A DNA stretch of 64,000 bases. Source: Tragulus kanchil (lineage: Eukaryota; Chordata; Mammalia; Artiodactyla; Tragulidae). A program made the translations under genes and the position numbers. Positions within the stretch are counted from its first letter, which is position 1. Every line of letters starts with the position of its first letter. Shown piece by piece: positions 48,006 through 61,209 of this stretch. A model generated the notes under the pieces. That model was not told the origin of the DNA and made no database searches. It saw only the letters and a program-made list of their open reading frames with translations. Where the stretch lies: contig JAIOJX010000025.1 in assembly GCA_022376925.1 (NCBI GenBank), positions 143,055,301 to 143,119,300 of the forward strand, given 5' to 3'.

Positions 48006-50187
48006 TCTCATGGGTAAATTTTCTTTTGATGACACTAGACAAATAGCCAAACTCTTTACAGGCTTCTAAAGCACTTATTAGGCAGCAGTAGAAATCCTGG
48101 GATATTATATACGAGATTTTCCAGGCTCCCAAAAAGTGTGCTATATATTCATTTTATGTATATATATATAAAACCTGATTATATTGAAATTTATTTTATA
48201 TTGTAATGGTCATTTCAACTATTAGCATGAAAATACATTTTAGATATTCTCTAAAGTAACATATTGCTCTGTGTTTTAACAGAATAAAGCAATACCATTT
48301 TAGTAGCTTTTTCTACTATTCAAAAATACTATGTAGTTAAATTAAGCATCAACTGCAGTAGGCTTTGATCAAGCCGTCTGGATTCATGTGCCTTATTAAT
48401 CTAGTTCAATTACAATAATCATTTATTGAGGGTGGAATCTGTGCAGGCACTGTGTAAGGTAGACTATTCTTGAATTTAGTTTTTAGTAAGGCAGGTAAGA
48501 TAATTGCAGTCTTGAAAGGATAGCTGAATAGGGCTGGAAGTCTGGGAACCATGACTCAGCACTATGTTTTCACTGTTCCTTCACTGCACCCTTGCCCAGA
48601 CTTTATGATTTACTTCTTAATCTTAAATTTTAAAGTAATAAATCTTCTTTGGATTAACCTAAATTGATTGTTATACAACTCGACTGGGTATTCTGACTGA
48701 GCCAATTCCCCCAAAACAGAAACTGTTTAGAGAGCTGTTCTCCATTACCCTGTAAATTTTATATTTTTGCACCAAAATACCAAAGAAGAAAAATATTTCC
48801 AGTAGTTCAGAAATGCTCAAGTTCAATCAGAAAAGATTCCTAAATATATAGCCAATATTCAGCAATTAGAATGATACATCAATAAAGTATCATAAGTATA
48901 TATTTACTATAAAATAATATTTTAATAAAAATCCACATAAATGTATAGCAAGTTATATTGGGACTTTATAAACTATTAGTACTTGTTCACTTGGGTATCA
49001 TTTTTTAAAGAGAACAAAATGAATTGTATGTCAATAAATGTCCTTGAGATAGAAAGTTCAGAAATGATGAAAACTTGTTGATCTGCCTTTTAAACAATCT
49101 CATGGGTAAATTTTCTTTTGATGACACTAGACAAATAGCCAAACTCTTTACAGGCTTCTAAAGCACTTATTAGGCAGCAGTAGAAATCCTGGGATATTAT
49201 ATACGAGATTTTCCAGGCTCCCAAAAAGTGTGCTATATATTCATTTTATGTATATATATATAAAACCTGATTATATTGAAATTTATTTTATATTGTAATG
49301 GTCATTTCAACTATTAGCATGAAAATACATTTTAGATATTCTCTAAAGTAACATATTGCTCTGTGTTTTAACAGAATAAAGCAATACCATTTTAGTAGCT
49401 TTTTCTACTATTCAAAAAATACTATGTAGTTAAATTAAGCATCAACTGCAGTAGGCTTTGATCAAGCCGTCTGGATTCATGTGCCTTATTAATCTAGTTC
49501 AATTACAATAATCATTTATTGAGGGTGGAATCTGTGCAGGCACTGTGTAAGGTAGACTATTCTTGAATTTAGTTTTTAGTAAGGCAGGTAAGATAATTGC
49601 AGTCTTGAAAGGATAGCTGAATAGGGCTGGAAGTCTGGGAACCATGACTCAGCACTATGTTTTCACTGTTCCTTCACTGCACCCTTGCCCAGACTTTATG
49701 ATTTACTTCTTAATCTTAAATTTTAAAGTAATAAATCTTCTTTGGATTAACCTAAATTGATTGTTATACAACTCGACTGGGTATTCTGACTGAGCCAATT
49801 CCCCCAAAACAGAAACTGTTTAGAGAGCTGTTCTCCATTACCCTGTAAATTTTATATTTTTGCACCAAAATACCAAAGAAGAAAAATATTTCCAGTAGTT
49901 CAGAAATGCTCAAGTTCAATCAGAAAAGATTCCTAAATATATAGCCAATATTCAGCAATTAGAATGATACATCAATAAAGTATCATAAGTATATATTTAC
50001 TATAAAATAATATTTTAATAAAAATCCACATAAATGTATAGCAAGTTATATTGGGACTTTATAAACTATTAGTACTTGTTCACTTGGGTATCATTTTTTA
50101 AAGAGAACAAAATGAATTGTATGTCAATAAATGTCCTTGAGATAGAAAGTTCAGAAATGATGAAAACTTGTTGATCTGCCTTTTAAC
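48006..50187 (+). repeat. direct duplication D18 (48006-49095 / 49098-50187), offset 1092
   Basis: 'tctcatgggtaaattttc' at 48006 restarts at 49098; both run to 'gatctgccttttaa'. One A-run differs (48323 versus 49414). Content is unassigned. Confidence 0.94.
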
Positions 50188-50205
50188 TAAAAGTATCAAT
50201 GATAT

Positions 50206-50470
50206 GTGCTTCTCTAGTGGTCCAGTGGATAGAGAGTCCGCCTTGCAGTGTTCAATCCCCGGCCCAGGAAGATCCCACGTGCTGTAGAATGGCTGGATCT
50301 GTGTGTCCAATTACGAGCCAGCACTTAGGAGCGCATGAGCCCAGAGCCCAGAGCTCTGCAATGAAAGAGGTCACTGCAGTGGGAGGCCCACACAGCCAGA
50401 AGAATAAAAATGGGTGAAAATAAATAAATAAAAAATCAATTAAAAAAAGGCCAAATTAAAAAAATATATA
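50206..50470 (+). mobile_element. CHR-like SINE with internal head deletion and 12-bp target-site duplication
   Basis: 'gtgcttctctagtggtccagtgg' head, then a small deletion before 'ttcaatccccgg' (50251). Body 'aattacgagccagcacttaggagcgcatgagcccagagcc' has a weakened hairpin. 'gggaggcccacacagcc' and an AAAT-rich tail follow. TATCAATGATAT flanks it at 50194-50205 and 50471-50482. Confidence 0.92.
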
Positions 50471-50568
50471 TATCAATGATATATATCATGTTTAAGGTTC
50501 AGGAATAAATTTTTGCTGAGTATATTTTGATGCTTTTACTGTAACAAAAATATGTTAATTTATATGTG

Positions 50569-50727
50569 GCTGCTGTTCAGTTGCTAAGTCGTGTCTAACT
50601 TTGCAGCTCCATGAACTATAGCATGTCAGGCTTCTCTGTCCTTCCTAATCTCCTGGAATTTGCTCAGACTCATGTCCATTGAGTCAGTGATGCCATCCAA
50701 CCAACCAAGCATCCATGGCATCACTTT
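50569..50727 (-). mobile_element. BovB/ART2-type 3' end fragment
   Basis: The plus strand shows the reversed BovB 3' terminus: 'gctgctgttcagttgctaagtcgtgtc', 'ctcagactcatgtccattgagtcagtgatgccatcc'. There is no coding part. Copies at 51681-51839 and 52737-52893 come from D19 and D20. Confidence 0.88.
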
Positions 50728-51317
50728 ATATGTAAATGTATATTTATTTAAATGTATACAGCCCAAAACAAAGTAATAAGCTTGAATAAATATTTTGCAG
50801 ATAAAATAATTTAATTATTAAGATAATCAAGGCAGAACACTGACAAAAACTCTAGTTGCCTAATTCCCAATTCTGTTCTTCTATGAACAGATCTCCTCAT
50901 ATAATGTACCATTCTGTTTTCCACATAACTGTTTAGAGAGCTGTTCTCCATTACCCTGTAAATTTTATATTTTGCACCAAAATACCAAAGAAGAAAAATA
51001 TTTCCAGTAGTTCAGAAATGCTCAAGTTCAATCAGAAAAGATTCCTAAATATATAGCCAATATTCAGCAATTAGAATGATACATCAATAAAGTATCATAA
51101 GTATATATTTACTATAAAATAATATTTTAATAAAAATCCACATAAATGTATAGCAAGTTATATTGGGACTTTATAAACTATTAGTACTTGTTCACTTGGG
51201 TATCATTTTTTAAAGAGAACAAAATGAATTGTATGTCAATAAATGTCCTTGAGATAGAAAGTTCAGAAATGATGAAAACTTGTTGATCTGCCTTTTAACT
51301 AAAAGTATCAATGATAT

Positions 51318-51582
51318 GTGCTTCTCTAGTGGTCCAGTGGATAGAGAGTCCGCCTTGCAGTGTTCAATCCCCGGCCCAGGAAGATCCCACGTGCTGTAGA
51401 ATGGCTGGATCTGTGTGTCCAATTACGAGCCAGCACTTAGGAGCGCATGAGCCCAGAGCCCAGAGCTCTGCAATGAAAGAGGTCACTGCAGTGGGAGGCC
51501 CACACAGCCAGAAGAATAAAAATGGGTGAAAATAAATAAATAAAAAATCAATTAAAAAAAGGCCAAATTAAAAAAATATATA
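51318..51582 (+). mobile_element. CHR-like SINE (second copy through D19)
   Basis: Duplicate of 50206-50470 with the same flanks and the same internal head deletion. Confidence 0.92.
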
Positions 51583-51680
51583 TATCAATGATATATATCA
51601 TGTTTAAGGTTCAGGAATAAATTTTTGCTGAGTATATTTTGATGCTTTTACTGTAACAAAAATATGTTAATTTATATGTG

Positions 51681-51839
51681 GCTGCTGTTCAGTTGCTAAG
51701 TCGTGTCTAACTTTGCAGCTCCATGAACTATAGCATGTCAGGCTTCTCTGTCCTTCCTAATCTCCTGGAATTTGCTCAGACTCATGTCCATTGAGTCAGT
51801 GATGCCATCCAACCAACCAAGCATCCATGGCATCACTTT
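51681..51839 (-). mobile_element. BovB 3' end fragment (second copy)
   Basis: Duplicate of 50569-50727. Confidence 0.87.
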
Positions 51840-52736
51840 ATATGTAAATGTATATTTATTTAAATGTATACAGCCCAAAACAAAGTAATAAGCTTGAATA
51901 AATATTTTGCAGATAAAATAATTTAATTATTAAGATAATCAAGGCAGAACACTGACAAAAACTCTAGTTGCCTAATTCCCAATTCTGTTCTTCTATGAAC
52001 AGATCTCCTCATATAATGTACCATTCCTGAATGCCTACATAATTTAACATATCCACAACTAAGAATCCACTTTTATTGTGCTTTTCTCTATAATACATTT
52101 TTTCTTATTGTGTTCTACTCTATTAAGACATATTAACAGGATAGTTGGAAATGAGCTATTGTTAAACTAACACACACATTGTTTATAAGGCAATTCATTG
52201 GATAGAACTACGAATCAAAAATAATCATGTTTTATGAATTTGAATATTTTCTATTCAACAATTTAATTGCTATACTTTTCTAACAATAAGAGCACATTAC
52301 CAACTAGGCCTAAAATGATCTTGAGATTCTGATATGAGTATTTTCTCATTCCCTCTGCCAGGGTCTATTGTACTCATCACTTCTTTTCACTGGAATAAAA
52401 TGTTTTTAGACTATTCATCAAAAATACCATAACATCACATTAATCATACTTGGCAAAATGTAAAACCCAAGTCACTTATAAGCACTGATTTTTCCAAACA
52501 CCTCTATGAACTAGTATAATATTGTGCAGGTTTTGGAGATTGTAATTGAGATCTATTTTTTAACACTCAACATGTGTATCTGGATCACTGCACCCAATAT
52601 TGCATCACAATATTTGAGTATAACTTAGTAGCTTTATCCCAGATATATCCCACTGACATTTTCTATAATGTAAAAGGGTGGCATCTGCTTTCTGTCTTAT
52701 TCATTTTTGTAAGAAAAATATGTTAATTTATATGTG

Positions 52737-52893
52737 GCTGCTGTTCAGTTGCTAAGTCGTGTCTAACTTTGCAGCTCCATGAACTATAGCATGTCAGGCT
52801 TCTCTGTCCTTCCTAATCTCCTGGAATTTGCTCAGACTCATGTCCATTGAGTCAGTGATGCCATCCAACCAACCAAGCATCCATGGCATCACT
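52737..52893 (-). mobile_element. BovB 3' end fragment (third copy)
   Basis: Duplicate of 50569-50727 through D20. Confidence 0.87.
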
Positions 52894-53521
52894 TTATATG
52901 TAAATGTATATTTATTTAAATGTATACAGCCCAAAACAAAGTAATAAGCTTGAATAAATATTTTGCAGATAAAATAATTTAATTATTAAGATAATCAAGG
53001 CAGAACACTGACAAAAACTCTAGTTGCCTAATTCCCAATTCTGTTCTTCTATGAACAGATCTCCTCATATAATGTACCATTCCTGAATGCCTACATAATT
53101 TAACATATCCACAACTAAGAATCCACTTTTATTGTGCTTTTCTCTATAATACATTTTTTCTTATTGTGTTCTACTCTATTAAGACATATTAACAGGATAG
53201 TTGGAAATGAGCTATTGTTAAACTAACACACACATTGTTTATAAGGCAATTCATTGGATAGAACTACGAATCAAAAATAATCATGTTTTATGAATTTGAA
53301 TATTTTCTATTCAACAATTTAATTGCTATACTTTTCTAACAATAAGAGCACATTACCAACTAGGCCTAAAATGATCTTGAGATTCTGATATGAGTATTTT
53401 CTCATTCCCTCTGCCAGGGTCTATTGTACTCATCACTTCTTTTCACTGGAATAAAATGTTTTTAGACTATTCATCAAAAATACCATAACATCACATTAAT
53501 CATACTTGGCAAAATGTAAAA

Positions 53522-55777
53522 CCCAAGTCACTTATAAGCACTGATTTTTCCAAACACCTCTATGAACTAGTATAATATTGTGCAGGTTTTGGAGATTGTA
53601 ATTGAGATCTATTTTTTAACACTCAACATGTGTATCTGGATCACTGCACCCAATATTGCATCACAATATTTGAGTATAACTTAGTAGCTTTATCCCAGAT
53701 ATATCCCACTGACATTTTCTATAATGTAAAAGGGTGGCATCTGCTTTCTGTCTTATTCATTTTTTGTAAGAACATCCGACTTCTATTTTTCATAGACCAT
53801 CAATACATGTTCTAAAATAGGATGCATTCTTCAGATGTAAACCCAAGAGTTCAGGGACAGAAAAATCTGCTTCCACACCTGTATCTTTTTGGCAGAAAGA
53901 TGCTTCATTTGGGTAGAAAGTAAAAAGATAGAGTGGGAGCCAGGAACAGTCATATAGTGTGTCTTGGCAGCATTTGTATGCCATAGTATTTTTATTTTCA
54001 ATTTCTAGGGATAATTCACAGAGAAAGAATCTTCTAATGTGTTGTTGAAATATGTATTATATTGACAGCCAAAATAAAAGCTTACTCAGTTTTAGTAAAT
54101 GTTTAAAAAGATAGACCTACTTCAAGATGTTATGGCTTGTTGAACTATGAAGATGGAAACATATACTAAAAATTGATATTAAAATATTTTTTACATTATT
54201 GTCAGTTGTAATAAGTACCAGATCTCCAAAATACTATCTGTAGTGATTACTGAGGTATGTGGAAGAGACTTAATTTAAGGAGAAAAGTATAGCAATGTAT
54301 TTTAAGAGTTTCATACTCTTATTTATCTTTATGTACCATTTTAATTAATAGTTGGTTTATAAAACTTAGATGTAAAGGAAAGGGATGTAGTAAAATATCT
54401 ATTACTCCTACTTCTCTCTTTCCTTCTTACCCCTTTCCTTTTTTTCATATTTTACTGAGCACTTTCTATATATCAGACCCATACTTAGTTCAGAAGTTTT
54501 AAGACAGAATTTAAAAAAATGATTAAATACTGGAAATTGATACTATTAAGGCATGATTAAAAAGGTTGTGCTCAAGTAGAGTTAAGGTGATTATCGCCAG
54601 CTAATAAGATTAATGCTCTGTTTTGTCCATTGGAGATTGTAATTAAAAAAAAAGAAAATCCCAAGTCACTTATAAGCACTGATTTTTCCAAACACCTCTA
54701 TGAACTAGTATAATATTGTGCAGGTTTTGGAGATTGTAATTGAGATCTATTTTTTAACACTCAACATGTGTATCTGGATCACTGCACCCAATATTGCATC
54801 ACAATATTTGAGTATAACTTAGTAGCTTTATCCCAGATATATCCCACTGACATTTTCTATAATGTAAAAGGGTGGCATCTGCTTTCTGTCTTATTCATTT
54901 TTTGTAAGAACATCCGACTTCTATTTTTCATAGACCATCAATACATGTTCTAAAATAGGATGCATTCTTCAGATGTAAACCCAAGAGTTCAGGGACAGAA
55001 AAATCTGCTTCCACACCTGTATCTTTTTGGCAGAAAGATGCTTCATTTGGGTAGAAAGTAAAAAGATAGAGTGGGAGCCAGGAACAGTCATATAGTGTGT
55101 CTTGGCAGCATTTGTATGCCATAGTATTTTTATTTTCAATTTCTAGGGATAATTCACAGAGAAAGAATCTTCTAATGTGTTGTTGAAATATGTATTATAT
55201 TGACAGCCAAAATAAAAGCTTACTCAGTTTTAGTAAATGTTTAAAAAGATAGACCTACTTCAAGATGTTATGGCTTGTTGAACTATGAAGATGGAAACAT
55301 ATACTAAAAATTGATATTAAAATATTTTTTACATTATTGTCAGTTGTAATAAGTACCAGATCTCCAAAATACTATCTGTAGTGATTACTGAGGTATGTGG
55401 AAGAGACTTAATTTAAGGAGAAAAGTATAGCAATGTATTTTAAGAGTTTCATACTCTTATTTATCTTTATGTACCATTTTAATTAATAGTTGGTTTATAA
55501 AACTTAGATGTAAAGGAAAGGGATGTAGTAAAATATCTATTACTCCTACTTCTCTCTTTCCTTCTTACCCCTTTCCTTTTTTTCATATTTTACTGAGCAC
55601 TTTCTATATATCAGACCCATACTTAGTTCAGAAGTTTTAAGACAGAATTTAAAAAAATGATTAAATACTGGAAATTGATACTATTAAGGCATGATTAAAA
55701 AGGTTGTGCTCAAGTAGAGTTAAGGTGATTATACGCATCCAGCTAATAAGATTAATGCTCTGTTTTGTCCATTGGAG
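53522..55777 (+). repeat. direct duplication D21 (53522-54634 / 54660-55777), offset 1138 at start, 1143 at end
   Basis: 'cccaagtcacttataag' at 53522 restarts at 54660; both run to 'tttgtccattggag'. Copy 1 is shortened near its end (54593 'gattatcgccagc' for 'gattatacgcatccagc'). Confidence 0.94.
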
Positions 55778-57667
55778 TCCCCACATTAAATAGTACCCCA
55801 AAGTCCACAGTGTGATGACTTTCTTTATCTAAGCATGGATGAATTTGACGATAATTTAACCTTTTTTCACAGATTTTTTTTTTTACCTTTTGTCTTCTAT
55901 ATACTATGTAGGATTTATGCATCTGTCTTATCACTTACATGCATGACACGTAGGCCAAAGCTCTGCATTTTTGTCAAGATTCTAAGAACTGTTACCTCTG
56001 TCACAAACTTCTCCAAAGAATTCAGTAAACGTGGAACACCAGGAACCAAGAACAAACAAAGTAATAAGTTGAGTGAATATAATCTCTAAGAGACAGCATT
56101 TCTCAATTACTATCATATGTTATGTATGACTAATTGCTACTGCTTTCCCCTTTCTTCAGATAATTTTTTCCCAAAGCTCACCACAGCTGGTACTCTTCAC
56201 ATGTATGGTCTGAGCTGTTTTGTTGATGGAAAAATATTGAGAAAAATGTTTCCAAGGGGAAGAAAGTTTTAAAAGAGTTGAAGTTTGAATGATTCAATAT
56301 TTAGTATCCCTTCTAAACTAAGTCAAAAATATGAAGGAGAAGGACATATCTTCTTGAGACGTGTCTGCAAGAGAAGGACAGTGCTGTTGCAGGGCACAGC
56401 TAAATGTGAGAGCTCCATGTGCCAGTCCCTGGAACAGCTCATGGGGCTTCAGAAAGGGACATCCACCCTGGTCACCAACACACTCTGACTCTGGATAAAT
56501 GGGAGAGGATATCAATAGGGTTGTCAGTCTAAATTTTGGGTAAATTAATTGGAGAAAAGTATAGCAATGTATTTTAAGAGTTTCATACTCTTATTTATCT
56601 TTATGTACCATTTTAATTAATAGTTGGTTTATAAAACTTAGATGTAAAGGAAAGGGATGTAGTAAAATATCTATTACTCCTACTTCTCTCTTTCCTTCTT
56701 ACCCCTTTCCTTTTTTTCATATTTTACTGAGCACTTTCTATATATCAGACCCATACTTAGTTCAGAAGTTTTAAGACAGAATTTAAAAAAATGATTAAAT
56801 ACTGGAAATTGATACTATTAAGGCATGATTAAAAAGGTTGTGCTCAAGTAGAGTTAAGGTGATTATACGCATCCAGCTAATAAGATTAATGCTCTGTTTT
56901 GTCCATTGGAGTCCCCACATTAAATAGTACCCCAAAGTCCACAGTGTGATGACTTTCTTTATCTAAGCATGGATGAATTTGACGATAATTTAACCTTTTT
57001 TCACAGATTTTTTTTTTTACCTTTTGTCTTCTATATACTATGTAGGATTTATGCATCTGTCTTATCACTTACATGCATGACACGTAGGCCAAAGCTCTGC
57101 ATTTTTGTCAAGATTCTAAGAACTGTTACCTCTGTCACAAACTTCTCCAAAGAATTCAGTAAACGTGGAACACCAGGAACCAAGAACAAACAAAGTAATA
57201 AGTTGAGTGAATATAATCTCTAAGAGACAGCATTTCTCAATTACTATCATATGTTATGTATGACTAATTGCTACTGCTTTCCCCTTTCTTCAGATAATTT
57301 TTTCCCAAAGCTCACCACAGCTGGTACTCTTCACATGTATGGTCTGAGCTGTTTTGTTGATGGAAAAATATTGAGAAAAATGTTTCCAAGGGGAAGAAAG
57401 TTTTAAAAGAGTTGAAGTTTGAATGATTCAATATTTAGTATCCCTTCTAAACTAAGTCAAAAATATGAAGGAGAAGGACATATCTTCTTGAGACGTGTCT
57501 GCAAGAGAAGGACAGTGCTGTTGCAGGGCACAGCTAAATGTGAGAGCTCCATGTGCCAGTCCCCTGGAACAGCTCATCAGAGGAGCTACACTTTTCAGAG
57601 AAGGTACATCCACCCTGGTCACCAACACACTCTGACTCTGGATAAATGGGAGAGGATATCAATAGGG
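55417..57667 (+). repeat. direct duplication D22 (55417-56520 / 56551-57667), offset 1134
   Basis: 'ggagaaaagtatagcaatg' at 55417 restarts at 56551. Near its end copy 1 has a compressed stretch: 56435-56462 'catggggcttcagaaaggga' replaces a longer 'catcagaggagctacac...' form seen at 57575-57606. Thirty spacer bases follow copy 1. Confidence 0.93.
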
Positions 57668-59620
57668 ATCTTTTTCATACACACTGAAATTTTATCCATC
57701 CACTTAATAAATGTAGATCAATGACTGGCATTTATGAACAAATTAACTCAGTCTACCTTAAAATGGAAGAGTGAGAGGAGACGATCAAAGGCAAAAGGAA
57801 GTGCCTTCCTATATAAACCAGAGAACTTTGAATTACTTGTATAAATCCCCCTTTTGGAACTACATACATTTCTCTCAAAAAGCACTGCATGCATACTATG
57901 TAGTTTATCATACCATGTTGGTGATCTCCTAGAAGCCAGCAAATTCTTCTAAATATCTCTGAGCTGGCTGGGTTTCAGCCTTCATTTTACTTTTGCAGAA
58001 GTTCTTGGGGACATGATTACTGAGGAAGTAACCAAAATATTAAGAATGTGGGATAGCATAGTAATATGCAGTATTATGAATGCTATATATTACATGAGGT
58101 GAAGAAAGAACAATTATCTGCCAGCAATATGCCTTTTTGGATCTGCCACATAGTAGCAATTGAAATGCCATGAATAAACAAATATTAAAGATAATAAAGT
58201 ATTCTATTTTTATCTTTTTAAATCATGCTGTCAGTGTACTAATCAGCCACTTTAAAGAGTACTTCCCACCAAAGACATAGGACTTCCCTCAAAAATTAGA
58301 TCAACTTTAGCCCTATCCCTTGACAGAAAAAAGGAAGGAATCTGAAAACCACAGAAATCCCAAAAAAATGGAGCTCTAGAAGCTAATATTTTAGGTTTAT
58401 GAAAGACAGCATAATATTTTGCAAATGATTAGTTATCAGGAGAAGAAACTGATGTGAGTCCTTCATTGGTACTCTTCACATGTATGGTCTGAGCTGTTTT
58501 GTTGATGGAAAAATATTGAGAAAAATGTTTCCAAGGGGAAGAAAGTTTTAAAAGAGTTGAAGTTTGAATGATTCAATATTTAGTATCCCTTCTAAACTAA
58601 GTCAAAAATATGAAGGAGAAGGACATATCTTCTTGAGACGTGTCTGCAAGAGAAGGACAGTGCTGTTGCAGGGCACAGCTAAATGTGAGAGCTCCATGTG
58701 CCAGTCCCCTGGAACAGCTCATCAGAGGAGCTACACTTTTCAGAGAAGGTACATCCACCCTGGTCACCAACACACTCTGACTCTGGATAAATGGGAGAGG
58801 ATATCAATAGGGATCTTTTTCATACACACTGAAATTTTATCCATCCACTTAATAAATGTAGATCAATGACTGGCATTTATGAACAAATTAACTCAGTCTA
58901 CCTTAAAATGGAAGAGTGAGAGGAGACGATCAAAGGCAAAAGGAAGTGCCTTCCTATATAAACCAGAGAACTTTGAATTACTTGTATAAATCCCCCTTTT
59001 GGAACTACATACATTTCTCTCAAAAAGCACTGCATGCATACTATGTAGTTTATCATACCATGTTGGTGATCTCCTAGCAGCCAGCAAATTCTTCTAAATA
59101 TCTCTGAGCTGGCTGGGTTTCAGCCTTCATTTTACTTTTGCAGAAGTTCTTGGGGACATGATTACTGAGGAAGTAACCAAAATATTAAGAATGTGGGATA
59201 GCATAGTAATATGCAGTATTATGAATGCTATATATTACATGAGGTGAAGAAAGAACAATTATCTGCCAGCAATATGCCTTTTTGGATCTGCCACATAGTA
59301 GCAATTGAAATGCCATGAATAAACAAATATTAAAGATAATAAAGTATTCTATTTTTATCTTTTTAAATCATGCTGTCAGTGTACTAATCAGCCACTTTAA
59401 AGAGTACTTCCCACCAAAGACATAGGACTTCCCTCAAAAATTAGATCAACTTTAGCCCTATCCCTTGACAGAAAAAAGGAAGGAATCTGAAAACCACAGA
59501 AATCCCAAAAAAATGGAGCTCTAGAAGCTAATATTTTAGGTTTATGAAAGACAGCATAATATTTTGCAAATGATTAGTTATCAGGAGAAGAACTGGGAAT
59601 CTGATGTGAGTCCTTCATTG
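57322..59620 (+). repeat. direct duplication D23 (57322-58468 / 58467-59620), offset 1145
   Basis: 'tggtactcttcacatg' at 57322 restarts at 58467; both run to 'gagtccttcattg'. Copy 1 is shortened near its end (58442 'gaagaaactgatgtg' for 'gaagaactgggaatctgatgtg'). One substitution: 57932 A versus 59077 C. Confidence 0.94.
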
Positions 59621-59809
59621 TTAATTTTTACTAATAAAATAGTAATGGTAAAATAAGGACCTTGATACACAAAGTGTATCTAGTGAACTCTTTCTGTATG
59701 TTAAGTTTAACCACTTCAGCTCATATTCAAATACATACACCTTTTTTTTTTCAAGTTTATATTGAAGCCCCACTATTGAGGCAGAACTATATGACTGTGC
59801 AGGGCTCCT

Positions 59810-60180
59810 TGTTATGGGCTCAGTTGTGTCCCCCTGAAATTTATAAGCTGAAGACCTAGTCCCTTAAGTGCTCTTCAGAACGTGACTGTGTTTGGAGACA
59901 GGGCTCTGAAAGGGGTGACTGAGATAAACAGAGGTGATACGAGTGTGTCCTAATTCAATCTGACAGATATTCTTATAGGAAGATGACGTCAGAACACACA
60001 AAGAGGAACGACAATATGAGGGCAGAGAGAAGGCAGCCATCTGCAAGTCAAGGAGAGAGTCACAGAAGAAACAAAATCCGAAGATGCCTTGGTTTCTGCA
60101 TCCTAGCCTCCAAAACGATGAGTATAAATTTCTGCTTTCTGTAGTATTTTGTTACAGAAGCCCTACCAAATCAAACACTA
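59810..60180 (+). mobile_element. MLT1-type solo LTR (MaLR, endogenous retrovirus-like)
   Basis: Begins 'tgttatgggctcagttgtgtccccctg', then 'gaacgtgactgtgtttggagacagggc', 'gtgtcctaattcaatctgac', 'attcttataggaag', 'ggcagccatctgcaag', 'tcctagcctccaaaacgatg', 'gtattttgttacagaagccctaccaaatcaaac'. This is the MLT1 order, close to full LTR length. No internal retroviral genes flank it, so it is a solo LTR. Frames across it are spurious. Confidence 0.85.
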
Positions 60181-60737
60181 CCTTCATTCCTTAGGGGCTC
60201 CACACACCCAAAAAGCGGACTGTAGGGAGCTTGGTTTCAGGATTACTAGATATTTAAAAGTTACTCGTAAGCAAACAGAAATCAAATAGTATATGGAGGT
60301 AATGAAAAAGCAGCTTTCCAAATTATAAATTTTAATGCTTTGTGATTAATTTCTTTTTAAAAAATTACAATTTCTAAGTTTAAAGTAGTTCACATGCCTC
60401 CATTATGTATATCTATAGGTAAAATTGTAACTAATTTTAGTTCTTCACAACTTAGCCACTGAACAATGAAACCAGTAATGTTAAAGATGTTTATGAAAAT
60501 TAAACTCTCCCTTAAAGACTAGTATTTATACTAATTAAAATTATTACATTTGTTAAAATAATTGAAGTTTATGTTTTATGGTGGACAAAGGTGCTAAGTT
60601 TATATACTCCATTCTAGTAATGACAAAGGCATGAAGGTTTTTTTAATTCTCTTGTTTATAGAGAGTAACGTAAGTTTCTTTCTTAAGCTCAGAAGTAGTT
60701 GAAAGGCTCAAAGTAGTTGGAGGGCTCAAGTGAGAGG
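60181..60737. other. unassigned AT-rich DNA
   Basis: No gene or repeat recognised; partly repeated at 61392-61845 through D24. Confidence 0.5.
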
Positions 60738-60880
60738 GGTCAGGGATATACCTATGACTGCTGGGGGATTATGTGTACCTGTAAACAAGAAAACTCTGTA
60801 AAAAGGTGTAACAATAACTTTGCTATACACCTGAAGCTAATGTAACATTGTAAAACAAACCCCAATAAAAATAAAAATCA
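60738..60880 (+). mobile_element. L1 3' end, ruminant-type tail
   Basis: 'gtaacaataactttgctatacacctgaagc', 'taatgtaacattgtaaaac' and 'ccccaataaaaataaaaat' are the ruminant L1 3' terminus. A SINE sits directly in the A-rich tail. Confidence 0.85.
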
Positions 60881-61209
60881 GGGCTTCCCTGGATTTCCAG
60901 TGGGTAAGGACACTGCCTTGCAGTGCAAGGGGTGCCAGTTCGATGCCTGGCCTGGAAAGGTCCCACGTGCCACACAGCGGTGGACCGATGTGTCCAACTA
61001 CCGAGCCAGAGTTCTGGAGCACATGGCCCAGAGCCGGTGCTCTGTGATGAGAAAGGCCACTGCAATGGGAGGCCCACACAGGCCAAAGAACAAGGATGGA
61101 TGAAAATAGATAAATGAAAGACCAATAGAAGTGGCCTGCTCACCCCCCTCCCTCCCAAACCCACCCTTCCCCCCAAAAAGAAAACATCAAAAAAGAAAAA
61201 AAAAAAAAG
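60881..61209 (+). mobile_element. CHR-like tRNA-derived SINE inserted in an L1 tail
   Basis: 'gggcttccctggatttccagtggg' head, 'gccagttcgatgcctgg' B-box region (60948), hairpin body slightly shortened ('gagttctggagcacatggcccagagccgg', about 61008-61036), 'gggaggcccacacaggccaaagaac', a C-rich stretch and a long A-tail. Frames of 64-117 residues on both strands are spurious. Confidence 0.93.

Larger units (their letters stand above)
43291..50193. other. unassigned DNA, no gene
   Basis: Contains parts of D16 and all of D17 and D18. An 88-residue frame (45578-45844, again 46689-46955) and short frames at 47013-47255 and 47917-48132 show no known domain. Apart from the SINE copy at 44094-44365, nothing is recognised. 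Confidence 0.5.
49814..52026 (+). repeat. direct duplication D19 (49814-50913 / 50927-52026), offset 1113
   Basis: 'aactgtttagagagctg' at 49814 restarts at 50927; both run to 'taatgtaccattc'. The 13-bp spacer looks like a shortened version of the upstream 'gactgagcc...aacag' stretch. One T is missing in copy 2 at about 50970. Confidence 0.94.
51658..53773 (+). repeat. direct duplication D20 (51658-52716 / 52714-53773), offset 1056
   Basis: 'aaaaatatgttaattta' at 51658 restarts at 52714; both run to 'tcatttttgtaagaa'. One T fewer in copy 1 just before the junction. The BovB 3' fragment is therefore present three times. Confidence 0.94.
50728..59809. other. unassigned DNA, no gene, heavily duplicated
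   Basis: Apart from copied BovB/SINE pieces and D19-D23, I recognise no repeat. Frames of 60-101 residues (for example 55835-56089, 57419-57724, 58564-58869) recur only because of the duplications and show no known domain. Confidence 0.5.

Noticed and set aside
55835..58869. Repeated 84- and 101-residue frames that look like a tandem gene family
   Set aside because: The repetition comes from the 1.1 kb duplications D22 and D23; no domain, splice sites or codon bias is visible.
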